Assembly (NCBI GenBank): GCA_037447655.1 | Contig: JBBHKE010003248.1 | Span: 1 to 64,000 of the forward strand | Length of the DNA stretch: 64,000 nucleotides | Source of the DNA: Zygnema cylindricum | Lineage: Eukaryota > Streptophyta > Zygnematophyceae > Zygnematales > Zygnemataceae | Reading direction: 5' to 3' | Shown: piece after piece, positions 53,937-64,000 of the stretch | How positions within the stretch are numbered: position 1 is the stretch's first letter | How the letters are laid out: each line of letters starts with the position of its first letter | Notes under the pieces: generated by a model | The model's input: the letters and a program-made list of their open reading frames with translations, nothing else | Database searches by the model: none | Told to the model about the DNA's origin: nothing | Translations under genes and position numbers: made by a program

Positions 53937-55736
53937 ATGGCAGAGTGCACTAAGCTAACCGAGCTTCGGTTAAAAGAGGGGCAGACCGGTGGTACCCCGA
54001 GAGGAAAGAAAAAGGCCTTTGTGACACAAGTTCATGAGGCGGAATGCGAGGACGAGGACGATGAGCTTCTTTTGGATGAGGAGTTGGAGGCGAAAAACGA
54101 GGTCGAAATACCACGAAGGCAGAAATGTGCTTACGGTGGATTCAAAGGTGAAGCAGGCTGGATTGTAGATTCAGGTGTCTCCATGCACATGTGTAAGGAT
54201 AGGCACCTGTTCACTAAGATAAGAAAGATTCCCATCGTAGAGATAGAGTACGGGGATGGAAGGATAGTCACCACTACTCTTGTAGGATCGGTAGATTTGA
54301 AAGTGTTAGTAGTCGGAAAGACATCCATAGTAACATTCTCCGATGTATTGTTTATTCCGGAGCTGAACAAAAACCTCATCTCTACATCCGTATTAGATGA
54401 TAAGGGTTTTTTTACTAGCACTAGGGAAGGAGTCTTTACTGCTAGTTTTGAGGAGGATGTCTATTTCATTGCTGAGAAAGGTAGCCATGGGATGTTTAGG
54501 CTGGTTTTAAGTAATGAAAAGAAGAAACTTTATTATGCTGGTGTTCATGATATTATGATGTGGCATAAGAGGCTTGGGCATGTGAATCTAGACAAGTTAA
54601 GAGAGATGAAAAAGATGGGAGTGGTGGAAGGGATTAAGTTTAGTGAGAATGATAATATAAGTGATTGTAGTGGATGTGCTCAAGGTAAAACACACAGATT
54701 ACCCTTTCCTAAAACAGCCACCTATAAGGGAGAAAAAATTCTAGATCTAGTACACACAGATATTTGGGGACCAGCTAAAGTGCCCTCACCGGGGGGGAAG
54801 AGATTTATGATGACTATCACTGATGATTGGTCTCGGTATTCGCGAGTGTATTTTTTGAAAAACAAGTCCGAAGCTCAGGATTGTTTTAGACAATATAAAG
54901 TATGGAGCGAAAAATTTCATGAAACTTCAATCAAGAGAATAAGGAGTGACAATGGTGGAGAGTATACTTCTAACCAGTTTGAAAATTTTCTGAGAGAAGA
55001 TGGGGTTCAACACCAAAAGATAGTTCTAGAAAACCTGGAACAGAATGGGGTAGCTGAAAGGTTAAATAGAACACTAAGTGATAGTGCTAGACGTATGTTG
55101 TCAGATAAGAAGATAGGAAAAAGGTTTTGGGCAGAAGCAATGAATTGTGCTAATTACCTAAAAAATAGGGTTCTTACTTTAGCTATAAAAGATCAAACAC
55201 CTTATGAGAGATGGAGAGGCCGGAAACCAGACTTATCTCACTTAAAGGTTTTCGGCAGTCAAGTATTCAGTCTAGATATTGATCGGTCCAATTGTAAGCT
55301 AGATCCTAAAGGAAAACCGGGATACTTATTAGGATATGATGAGTATGTTAAAGGATATAGAGTTTATGATCTAAAAAGAGAAGACATAATCTTAGTAAAG
55401 CATCTAGTAGTTATGGATGAAGGAAAGTCTGTGGATCCCTTCAAATATACAAAGTCAGTAAAAATCAGATTTGAGTCAGAAAATTCCGATGACTTTAAGC
55501 TTCCTAACTATCTTGGTTTTAGAGAAGATGATATTCTTCCAGGTACAAATCAGACCGAAAAGGACGCGGCTGTGGAAACTCCAGTGACAACTCTACCCGA
55601 AGCGGAAGACGTGGTGGAAACTAATTCGGAATCAAGGGATAGGGGAGAAGCCGAGTTTGTTCGAAAGAATCCACGAGAACCATCTATTCCGGCCTCAGAT
55701 TTTGAGGGGGGATGGAGAAGTAGCAAAAGACTATAA
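53937..55736 (+). pseudogene. Copia D protease-integrase frame (599 aa)
   Basis: The open frame continues directly from the zinc knuckle. The protease site is DSGVSMHMC, with Ala to Val after the Gly. The integrase HHCC (WHKRLGHVNLDKL ... CSGCAQGK) and DDE (HTDIWGP, IRSDNGGEYTS, QNGVAERLNRT) are intact. It ends at TAA 55734-55736 where sister copies read Gln in a KRLQEKQ motif. Confidence 0.9.
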
Positions 55737-57381
55737 GAAAAACAGGTTAATAACAAGGTAACTAAACTATCTCATCAAGATGAATCTCAGACTTATGGAG
55801 AGGCGATGACTTGTCCAGAAAGAAACCGGTGGAAGACAGCCGTCTATGAGGAGATGGCCTCAATTATGGCAGCCGATTCTTGGGAGCTGGTGGATTGTCC
55901 ACCTAACCAAAAACCAATCGGTTGTAAGTGAGTTTTCAAATCAAAACTGAACCTAGATAACACAATCAAGCGCTACAAGGCACGATTAGTGGCAAAGGGA
56001 TTTACACAAAAAAAGGGAATTGACTACGAGGAATTCTTTGCCCCGGTGGTCAGATTTCCCTCCGTCCGCATACTTCTCCGCCTGGAAGCAACTGAAGACA
56101 TGGAAGTGCACCAGATGGACTTCAAGACATCCTTTTTGCATGGAGAATTGGAAAAGGAGATCTTCATACGATAACCCGAAGATTTTGTGGAGGAAGGAGA
56201 GGAGAGTAAGGTATGCCGGCTGATTAAATCTCTTTATGGTTTGAAACAGGCACCTCAATAGTGGAATAAGAAGCTTGATGAGTTTCTTACCGGTCTGGGA
56301 TATATCCGGATCAGCTCAGATCACTCAATTTATGTTTTCGAAGATGAGGAAGGTTTTATATTTATTGCAATTTATGTTGATGATTTGCTTATTTTAAGTA
56401 AATCAATGGAAAAAATTAATAAACTGAAAACCGATCTTAAGGGGAGATTTGAAATGGAGGATATGGGGGAAGCAAAATATATTTTGGGAATTCAAGAAGA
56501 GAGAGACAGAAAAAGAAAAATTATAAGATTGACTCAAAAGGAAGCAATAGGGAACATGCTTGAAAAATTTCAAATGGATAAAGCTAATAGTTGTACAATT
56601 CCAATGGAGTTGAAGAAGGGAAGTGAGGGGAGTGAGGAAGAAGGAGTCATAGTTTTAGACGAGGAATTATCTCCTGAAGAACAGAAGTTCATGCAGACTA
56701 ATCCTTACAGACAAGTAGTGGGAAGTATAATCTATTTTATGAATTGTACCCGACCGGATTTAGCTGCAGCTGTAGGAGTGCTGAGTAGAAGTCTAAATGC
56801 ACCCACTAAGAGGGATTAGGAGGCAGCTAAGAGAGTCCTTAGATATTTGATAGGAACTAGGGATCTATGGTCTAATTTGGGTGGGGAGAACACTGACATC
56901 ACTACTTGGAGTGATGCCAGTTATGGTGATGCTCCAATGAGGAGATGCACTTCTGGATATGTATTATATGTGGGTGATGGGGCTTGCTGTTGGAGTAGCA
57001 AACAACAAAAAGTTATTGCTCAGTCCACCATGGAGGCTGAGTATATGGCTTCTTGCTCTGCTGTAAAAGAATTGATGTGGGTCAAGTCTTTGCTTAGTGA
57101 GCTTGGTCACCTTAAGAGTGGTGTGTAGAAAATATTTTGTGATAATTAAGGAGCATTCGCTATTTCTGCCAATCCTAAACATCATTTTAAAGCAAAACAC
57201 ATGGACATTAGACTCAGCTTTGTTAGAGAGAAAGCAGAAAACAAAATTATCAGTTTAGAGTACCGACCAAATAGTGAGATGGTAGCAGATATGATGACCA
57301 AACCTGTGCCTTCCCCTAAGCTTATTTTCTGCAGGGAGAAGTGTGGTCTGAAATTAAAGATTGACGAGAAAATAAGGGGAG
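55737..57381 (+). pseudogene. Copia D RT-RNase H, many nonsense codons
   Basis: Same frame with stops at 55929-55931 (Trp to TGA), 56172-56174, 56259-56261, 56817-56819, 57126-57128 and 57147-57149. Most correspond to Gln or Trp in copies A and C. Recognisable landmarks are FAPVVRFPS, IYVDDLLILSKS, TWSDASYGDAPM, STMEAEYMA and HMDIRLSFVREK. It cannot encode polymerase. Confidence 0.9.
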
Positions 57382-58315
57382 TGTAGAAATTAATGGTCTT
57401 TTAAAGTATTTTCGAAATAAGAAAGAACCAGAGGTTTACGAGATATAAATATTAGTTTTTTTATAAATAAAGATTTGTTTACTACAATATGTAACCATCT
57501 CCAGGATTTGAAACTGGAACATGCTGGCCAGAAAACCGCCTGTAGCCGGTAGCTCAAACCGTTAACTCTAGAGATAGTGTTACGTATTATAGGGTTTGAT
57601 AATTATTTAAACATTTATACGTAGGTTAGTTCATTTAACTAAAATAGTTTTATGGGAGACATAGATCCAATAATGTAAAAGTACGGATTACGGTACGGAT
57701 AAGAAACGAATACCGCGCATTTATTTCCTTACCGAAACGAATACCACGCATGTATTTATTACGGCTACGATTAAATGTGAATTTAATCGGACGACAGAAA
57801 TTAAACGCCGAGATCGCGAAAGGGAATTTCGGCGGTTTTTGATCATAGCCACATTGGATGACACGTGGCGGAATGGCATTGGATCGCGGCATCTCCGAGG
57901 ATTAAGGGAGGGAATCTGGATATACCTCGTTTCCACATTTAGGCCATGTCGTACAATGTTTGTATAGAAAGTACACCAGCAGCTGTACTTTTATGTACGG
58001 AGGAGAAATCTGATTGGTTTCGTACATCAGTAGATAGAGTCTGTGAGAGAGATAGGACTTATAAAAATTAGGAGATAGGACCCTCTCTCCTAGAGAGCTT
58101 CTGTACAAAAGGTCAACTTTGACCCTCCATAACTTAGTTCTCAGGGGAGCAAATTCAGAGATTCTTTTTGCTATCTTTACAAGGGTGAAGGTGGTCAGAG
58201 TTATTGTGTGCCAAGGTGGCAGTTGTTTTTGCTGAAACACAAAGGGGTCAGAGTTATCTTAGAGGTTTCTTGGAAGCTGTCCACTCTGAGGACTTATGGA
58301 GGTCTCAGAGTTTCA
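57382..58315 (+). repeat. Copia D 3' LTR
   Basis: It starts TGTAGAAATTAATGG after the polypurine tract and ends CAGAGTTTCA. It is shorter than the 5' LTR, mainly because the segment around AGCCATGGCTACC near the start is deleted. Confidence 0.9.
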
Positions 58316-58320
58316 TTTAG

Positions 58321-58409
58321 GTGGCAGTTGCTTTAGTTGAAAGTGGGTTAGTTGAAAACTACCTAGAGGCTTCCTCAATTTTGGTCCAAATGGGGGACAC
58401 ACAATTGCA
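58321..58409 (+). repeat. Copia E 5' LTR, right end
   Basis: An 89-bp remainder of the E LTR after the copia D insertion. It matches the U5 end of the copia B LTR (GTGGGTTAGTT, AGAGGCTTCCTNAATTTTG) and contains the ATG (58390) that opens E gag. Confidence 0.85.
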
Positions 58410-59376
58410 GGTTATGGGCCCACCCTCTAGGGTGCCCATATTCAACAGGTTCATTTACCGGGAAGCTATGATTATAGGGGCATTTTGTGAGAAATGATAC
58501 TGGGGTATTGTTAGTGGACAAGGGAAACGTCCGTCTAAAGGAACCCCACGAGGGTTTAGAGGAGTGAGGTTTTCTGCAGCACGATTTGCTCCAACGGAGG
58601 AGACAAATGATGGGGACAGCAATGTGTCCTAAAAGGGGAAAGGAAAGGAGACACCTCTCACACCTATTGCCACGGCACTCAGGCGGTGGCCGTGAAGACC
58701 GAGGAAAACGACATTCAGATGTGGGAGTACACCAACATGAATGATAGCACTTCATTTTGAGGCACCTCACTCAAGCTTTGGCGACCTTTCACCTTCACAT
58801 CTTCAAGGCCGAGGAGTTGTGGATGACCTTAGTCGTGATCTATAGAGCTAGCACCATTTAGGAGCTCCAGCTAGTTGAGCAAATGGTGACGAGTTACAAT
58901 GTCAAAGGAGGAAAGATGTTGGACTATTGCAACAATCTCTCTTGTCTGTACATGGAGATGGAAAGTGCCGGATGGACAGGCACTATGAAGATGAAAGTTA
59001 ACACTCTCATCATGAAGTTGCCGGAGGAGTACGAAAATATAGTGTACCGAGTGGAAGAAATGGATGATAGTGCTTGGAAGTGGAACACCGTGGTCCGAAT
59101 GATACTTGTGCGAAGAACACCATTGAGATCCGGAGAGGAGGAAAGAACGTTCAAGCTCTAGCTGCCGGAAAAGACCGGTGGGGGAAGGATCTGAAGAAGC
59201 CGTACAACAACTTCAAAGGGGAAAAGAAACAATCGGGAAAACCGAGGACTCCAAAGTGCCTTTGCCATTTCTTCAAAAAGCCGGGGCACTTCATAGCTGA
59301 TTACATCAAGCTATCGGAGCAGAGGCTTTAAGAGAATTGTGGAGGGTGTTCTTTCGGATGGAAGAAGAAAGCACTT
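58390..59376 (+). pseudogene. Copia E gag, broken
   Basis: ATG at 58390 in the LTR reads MGDTQLQ then VMGPPSR across the primer-binding site (58410-58424). Stops follow at TGATAC (near 58497) and at TAAAAG (near 58628). Gag sequence MKLPEEYENIVYRVEEM lies at 58883-59161. The zinc knuckle reads CHFF...H...Y, so two of its metal-binding Cys are lost. Confidence 0.85.
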
Positions 59377-60358
59377 GTGGTCACACGAGTGAAAGGAGAG
59401 ACCGAGGAGGACGAATCTTCCAAGGAGGAAGATGGGGAGCTTCTTCTTGACGAGAATCCAAAAGAGAAGGAGATCCCTCGGAAACAGATTTGTGCCCTTG
59501 GAGCCATTCGAGAAGCTCTAGAGGAGGGATGGATCATCGACTCAGGTGCATCCATGCATATGTGTCGTGACAGGCACCTATTCACTAAGCTAAGAAAGAT
59601 CCCTACTGTGGAAATAGAGTATGGGGATGGGAGATTAGTGACCACAGATCTAGTTGGCTTGGTAGATCTGAAAGTCTTACTGGAGAGTAAGTCTTCTATT
59701 CTCACCTTTTTAGATGTGCTCTACATTCCTCAGCTGAGTAAAAATCTTGTGTCTACCTCTGTATTAGATTACAAGAATTTTGATACCTTCACTAGAAAGG
59801 GAGTCTTTACAGCTAAGTATGGAGATGAAGTCTACTTCATTGCAGATAAGGGTAGCCAAGGAATGTTTAGGCTTAACTTGAGTAATGTAAAGAAAAGTGC
59901 TTACTATGGTGGTGTTCGAGCTTGATGATCTGGCATAAGCGTTTGGGACATGTGCAATTTGACGGGCTGAGGGAAATGAAGAAGCTGGGTGTAGTAGAAG
60001 GCATTCAGTTTGGGGATAATGAAATGATGGATGATTATAGTGGCTGTGCCTAAGGTTAGGCTCAAAGACTTCCCTTTCCCAAAACTGCCACATATATGGT
60101 GAAAAAGTACTAAATCTGGTCTACACGGACATTTCGGGACCAGCCAGAGTACCTTCGATTGGGGGGAAGAGGTATATGCTGACAATTAGTGATGATTGGT
60201 CCAAAAATTCCAGAGTCTACTTCTTAAGAAAAAAGTCTGAAACACCAAAGTACTTTAAAGAATAAAAAGCTTGGAGTGAGAAGTTGCATGGAACCCCCAT
60301 TAAGAGAATAAGGAGTGATAATGGGGGAGAGTACACCTCTTAGCAGTTTGAGGACTAT
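59377..60358 (+). pseudogene. Copia E protease and integrase N-part
   Basis: The frame at 59377-59925 has the protease site WIIDSGASMHMC and the spacer to FRLNLSNVKK. After a frameshift, HHCC and first-Asp segments (WHKRLGHV, YTDISGPA) continue with stops to the third-Asp region near 60310 (RSDNGGEY). Decayed. Confidence 0.85.
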
Positions 60359-61858
60359 TTGAGAGATGAGGGAGTTAAGCGTCAAAAAAGTGTACCAAAT
60401 AATCCAGAACACAATGGGGTAGCAGAGAGGTTAAACCAAACTTTGGGAGATAGCGTATGCAGTATGTTGGCAGATAAGAAAATAGGAAAAAAATTTTGGG
60501 CAGAAGCCATGAAGTGTGCTAACTACATTAAGAATAGAGTCCTCACTACAGTTGTTAAAGGGATGACCCCTTATGAGAGATGGGTTGGAAGGAAACCAAA
60601 TATCTCTCACTTGAAAGTATTCGGTAGTCAAGTTAACAGTCTTGACACAGATAAGAAAGACTGGAAACTGGATTGTAAAGGGAAACCGGGATTTTTTGTG
60701 GGATATCAAGAGGATGTCAAGGGATATAGAGTTTATGACCTAGCTAAACAAGATATCATTCTTGTAAAGAATCTAGTTGTCATGGATGAAGGGAAGTCTT
60801 TTGATCCCTTCAAATACAATAAGAAAATCAGAATCAGTTTTGAGTCCGATAGTGAGGAGAACTTGGATCTTCCCAGAAGAGACACTACTGAAAACATGAT
60901 TGCAGATCCAACGGAGATAAAAGATGGGGGAGATACACCGGAATCCCCTCATATTCCTACACACATTGAGGAGAGAGAGGAAAAGGAGTCAAAATTGGTT
61001 TCCATGGATAAGGGAGCTGATGAGACAGTGCGGAGGAATCTAAAACTTCCCTCCATTCCAGCTTTAGACTTTGACGGAGGACGGAGGAGCAGCAAAAGGC
61101 TTCAAGAAAAACAGTCTGCTCACAAGGTAACAAAGTTTTCTCACCCAGATGAGCCTCAGTCATGCTCGGAGGCAATGGACAGTCCGGAGAAAGAGAGATG
61201 GGTCAGAGCCATAAATGATGAGATGGCTTCAATCATGGTGGCAAATACTTGGGAGCTGGAAGACTACCCACCAGATAGAAAACCTATTGGTTGTAAATGG
61301 GTATTTAAACTGAAACTGAACCCATATAATACCATTGAGAGATATAAGGCTCGATTGGTGGCAAAGGGGTTCACCCAAAAGGAGGGGATAGATCATGAGG
61401 AGACCTTTGCTTCGTTAGTTCGATTCCCATCTGTTAGGATTCTCCTTAGTTTAGTAGCAGCGGAAGACATGGAAATTCATCAGATGGATATTAAGACCGC
61501 CTTCCTCAACAGAGAACTGGAGGAAATCTTCATGCGGCAACTAGAAGGTTTTGTAGAGGAAGGCGAGGAAAGCAAAGTCTTAAGACTTATAAAGTCCATA
61601 TATAGACTGAAGCAGGCCCCCAGACAGTGGAATAAGGAACTAGATAAGCTTCTTACCAGTCTGGGGTATATTTTGATCACTTCTGACCATTCTATTTATA
61701 TGTTTGAGGATGAGAATGGTGTGATTTTTATTGCAATTTATGTGGATGATTTGATGGTATTGAGTAAGTCTACGGATAAGATAAAAAGGCTAAAGGAAAT
61801 ATGTTGGAGAAATTTCAGATGGAGAATGCAAACAGTTGTACCACTCCCATGGACTTGA
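60359..61858 (+). pseudogene. Copia E integrase C-part and RT (499 aa)
   Basis: The open frame contains EHNGVAERLNQTLGD, KKIGKKFWAEAM, KVFGSQV, the linker RRSSKRLQEKQ, and RT (GCKWVFKLKLNPY, MDIKTAFLNRE, LKQAPRQWNKE, IYVDDLMVLSKS). After KRLKE about 45 codons are deleted relative to copia B and the frame shifts. The frame at 61801-62064 continues the connection region (NSCTTPMDLKK, YRQVVGSLIYF). Confidence 0.88.
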
Positions 61859-62167
61859 AGAAAGTAAATGATGGGAGTGTAGAAGGAGGAGTGATAATTC
61901 AAGATGATCAGATGAGTCCAAAAGAGAGGAAGTTTATGAAGTCTATTCCTTACAGACAGGTTGTAGGAAGTTTGATTTACTTTATAGATTATACCAAACC
62001 TGACATAGCCGCAGCAGTTGGAGTCCTCAGTAGGAGTCTTAATGATCCCAGGAAAAGAGACTGATGGCAGCCAAGAGAGTAATGAGGTACCTGGTGGGAA
62101 CTAGGAATCTATGGTTGCATTTGGAAGGGGAGCACACTGACATCACTACTTGGAGAGATGCCAGTTA
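61859..62167 (+). pseudogene. Copia E connection/RNase H start, cut by copia F
   Basis: The sequence runs to RKRD, then after a 1-bp break reads AAKRVMRYLVGTRNLWLH and TTWRDASY, where the copia F LTR begins. The last four bases before F are GTTA. Confidence 0.82.
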
Positions 62168-63221
62168 TGTAGAAAATAATGGTCCATTTAAAGAATTTTC
62201 TAGGTCTAAATAGAAATATAGAAAGAAGCCCAGGCAGTCTACCTCTAACTTCTCTTTTCAACTCTCAAACTTGTCGCAGTAACTGAGAAATTGGAGAGGA
62301 AGCTAGAGCCATGGCTACCTAGGCTATCTAGAGGTTTACGGGATATATATATTAGTTTATTTATCGTTAGGGGTTTATTTTCTAAAAAGATATGTGCCGG
62401 CCATGGGATTTTATTCTGATACATGCTGGATGGCAAGCAGCCGGTAGCCGGTAGCCTTAGCCGTTAAGACTTTAACTAGTGTTACGTACTATGTGGTTTG
62501 ATATTATATTAAACATTATTAGGTAGGATAATTCATTTAACTGTAATTGTTTACGGGATACATAGATCCAGTAATGTAAAAGTACGAATTACGGTACGGA
62601 TAAGAAACTAATACCGCGCATTTATTCGAATACTGCGCATGTAAATATTACGGCTAAGATTAAATGTGAATTTAATCCGACGACCGAAATTAACGCCGAG
62701 ATCGCGAAAGAGGTTTTCGGCGGTTTTTTGTCATCGCCACATTGGATGACACCTGGCAGAATAACATTAGATCGCGGCATCTCCGAGGATTAAAGGAGCG
62801 AATCCGGATATACCACGTGTCGCCATTATGCCATGTCGTACAGTGTCCGTACAGAAAGCACACCGGCAGCGGTACTTTTGTGTACACAAGTGTAATCTGA
62901 TTGGTTCCGTACATCAGTAGATAGAGTCTGTGAGAGAGATACGACTTAGAAAAATTAGGAGATAGGACCCACTCTTCCAGAGAGCTTCTGTACAAAAGGT
63001 CAACTTTGACCCTCCATAACATAGTGCTCAGGGGAGCAAATTCAAAGATTCTTTTTGCTATCGACTCAGGGGAGTCTTGCCTTTACAAAGGTTAAGATGG
63101 TCTGAGTTATTGTTTGCCAGAGTGGCACTTGTTCTTGCTGAAACACAGAGGGTTCACGGTTATCTTATAGGCTTCTTCGAAGCTGTCCATTTTGAGGACT
63201 TATAGAGGTCTCAGAGTTTCA
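62168..63221 (+). repeat. Copia F 5' LTR
   Basis: 1054 bp. The LTR ATG used by other copies is ATA here (ATAGAGGTCTCAG), so gag can start only at the ATG in the primer-binding site or further in. The TGTACAAAAGG box lies near 62990 and the GGTCAA-CT-TTGACC pair near 62998-63011. Confidence 0.92.
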
Positions 63222-63236
63222 GGTTATGGGCCCACC
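63222..63236 (+). promoter_or_regulatory. Copia F primer-binding site
   Basis: GGTTATGGGCCCACC directly after the LTR, identical to the A, C, D and E sites. Confidence 0.82.
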
Positions 63237-64000
63237 CTCTAGGGTACCAATCTTTAATGGAACTGGCTTCATATACTGGGAAAGTATGGTGATAGGAGCT
63301 CTATGCGAAAAAAGGTTTTGGGGGATAGTGAGTGGACGGTTGGGGCGTCCATCAAGTCTTGGAATTCCTCCAGGGTTTGGAGGAACCAGATTCACCAGGA
63401 AAGAGGATCCACCTTCAACGGAGGAAACAAAAGAAGGAGAGGTGGTGGACAAAGGAAAGGAGAAAGAGACGACCACACCGATAGCAACTGGTTCGACATT
63501 CATGTCACCTATTCCGAGGAACGAGGAGAATGATACTGAAACCTGGGACTTCAACAATATGGCGGCAAAGCACTTCATCCTACGTCATCTCACTCAAGGA
63601 CTTGCATGTCCTCATTTGCAGGTAGAAAGGGCATCCGATCTTTGGATGGCTCTCATAGAGATGTACCGAAGTGGTACAATTCAGCAACAACAGTTGGCTG
63701 ATCAGAAAGTTAAGGAGTATGTATACAAAGAGGGAAATATGTTGGATTTTTGCAATGAGCTTGCTACACTCTTCATGGAGCTACACAGTGCGGGAAAAGA
63801 TTTTAGTGAAAAAGAAAAGGTTAACTGTTTACTCATGAAGTTACCTGATGAGTTCGTGAACATAGTTTACCGTGTGCAGGACTTGCCTGACTCAAGGTGG
63901 ATATGGAACTCAGTGGTAGGGATGATTCTCGTTCAAGAGAATACAATTGAGATCCGAAGGGGAGGAAAGAGTGGCCAAGCCTTGGCAACAACGACTGATT
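63227..64000 (+). CDS. Copia F gag, open to the window end (258+ codons)
   Basis: The ATG inside the primer-binding site starts a frame with no stop for 774 bases. It reads MGPPSRVPIFNGTGFIYWES, then TEETKEGEVVDKGK with Gly where copies A and C have TGA, TWDFNNMAAKHFILRHL, MALIEMYRSGT, LMKLPDEFVN and VGMILVQENTIEIRRGG. It is the only copy whose gag is uninterrupted as far as it can be read, so F may be the youngest or even a coding-competent copy. Zinc knuckle and pol lie beyond the window. Confidence 0.9.

Larger units (their letters stand above)
51968..58315 (+). mobile_element. Copia D: A-type copia element nested in copia E 5' LTR
   Basis: The 5' LTR is 51968-53032 (1065 bp) and the 3' LTR is 57382-58315 (934 bp, with internal deletions). 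The 5-mers CTTAG (51963-51967) and TTTAG (58316-58320) are a target duplication with one change. The rest of the copia E LTR resumes at 58321. The primer-binding site is 53033-53047 and the polypurine tract AAAATAAGGGGAG is at 57369-57381. Many nonsense codons show it is older than A and C. Confidence 0.92.
51059..64000 (+). mobile_element. Copia E: B-type copia element, continues past the window
   Basis: The 5' LTR starts TGTTGAAAAC at 51059, is interrupted by copia D (51968-58315), and ends at 58409, for about 998 bp of LTR sequence. The primer-binding site is 58410-58424 and the internal region runs from 58410 to 62167, where copia F interrupts RNase H. The remaining RNase H end, 3' LTR and the partner of a predicted CCGAA duplication (51054-51058) should lie downstream of F. 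Coding is heavily decayed. Confidence 0.85.
62168..64000 (+). mobile_element. Copia F: A-type copia element, 5' part, nested in copia E
   Basis: The 5' LTR 62168-63221 (1054 bp) starts TGTAGAAAATAATGG and ends CAGAGTTTCA. The primer-binding site is 63222-63236, and gag is then open to the window end. It interrupts the copia E RNase H after DASY. The presumed target duplication is AGTTA (62163-62167), with its partner outside the window. Confidence 0.93.

Overview
The window is eukaryotic nuclear DNA dominated by LTR retrotransposons. It probably comes from a streptophyte (a land plant or a charophyte-type alga): there are plant-type Ty1/copia elements, a chromodomain Ty3/gypsy element, and spliced genes with GT-AG introns. 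The copia primer-binding sites match, from memory, the anticodon region of plant initiator tRNA-Met. I see no bacterial operons, rRNA genes, functional tRNA genes or CRISPR arrays. Species cannot be fixed from the sequence alone.

Layout. 0-3.2 kb: decayed gag/protease of a retroelement, a 183-bp direct-repeat pair (LTR-like) and a 20-bp minisatellite. 3.2-9.5 kb: AT-rich tandem arrays, inverted repeats, a MITE, and two solo LTRs (5437-6255 and 7797-8979). 9471-23112: copia B (minus strand, TSD AATGC), with young copia A nested in its 3' LTR (9784-16234, TSD CAATC) and a solo LTR nested in its pol (18546-19387). 23.1-36 kb: the only host-gene region. It holds a SOUL-like exon and two tandem genes of the glycosyltransferase family 92 (DUF23) type on the plus strand. 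The first gene has a type II membrane anchor but an altered DxD motif; the second keeps the DVDE motif but has an in-frame TGA upstream. 36-41 kb: MITEs, dispersed and tandem repeats, an assembly gap and a truncated copia LTR. 41.7-64 kb: a decayed chromodomain gypsy element (minus strand) carrying copia C (44548-51000, TSD GGGTA) and copia E (51059 to beyond the window). E in turn carries copia D in its 5' LTR (51968-58315) and copia F in its RNase H region (62168 to beyond the window).

Copia biology. Six copia copies of two related families (A-type: A, C, D, F; B-type: B, E) share one architecture: LTR TG...CA, a primer-binding site GGTTATGGGCCCACC directly abutting the LTR, then gag (zinc knuckle), protease (DSG), integrase (HHCC, DDE), reverse transcriptase (YVDD), RNase H, and a polypurine tract AAAATAAGGGGAG. 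The gag frame opens inside the LTR and reads through the primer-binding site. All copies long enough to judge are interrupted by stops or frameshifts except F, whose gag is open to the window end. The most interesting observations are the half-tRNA primer-binding site overlapped by the gag frame, a hairpin bracketing the polypurine tract, an antisense tRNA-like fold in one LTR, the multi-level nest with target-site duplications, and the tandem GT92 pair with a degenerated catalytic motif in one member.
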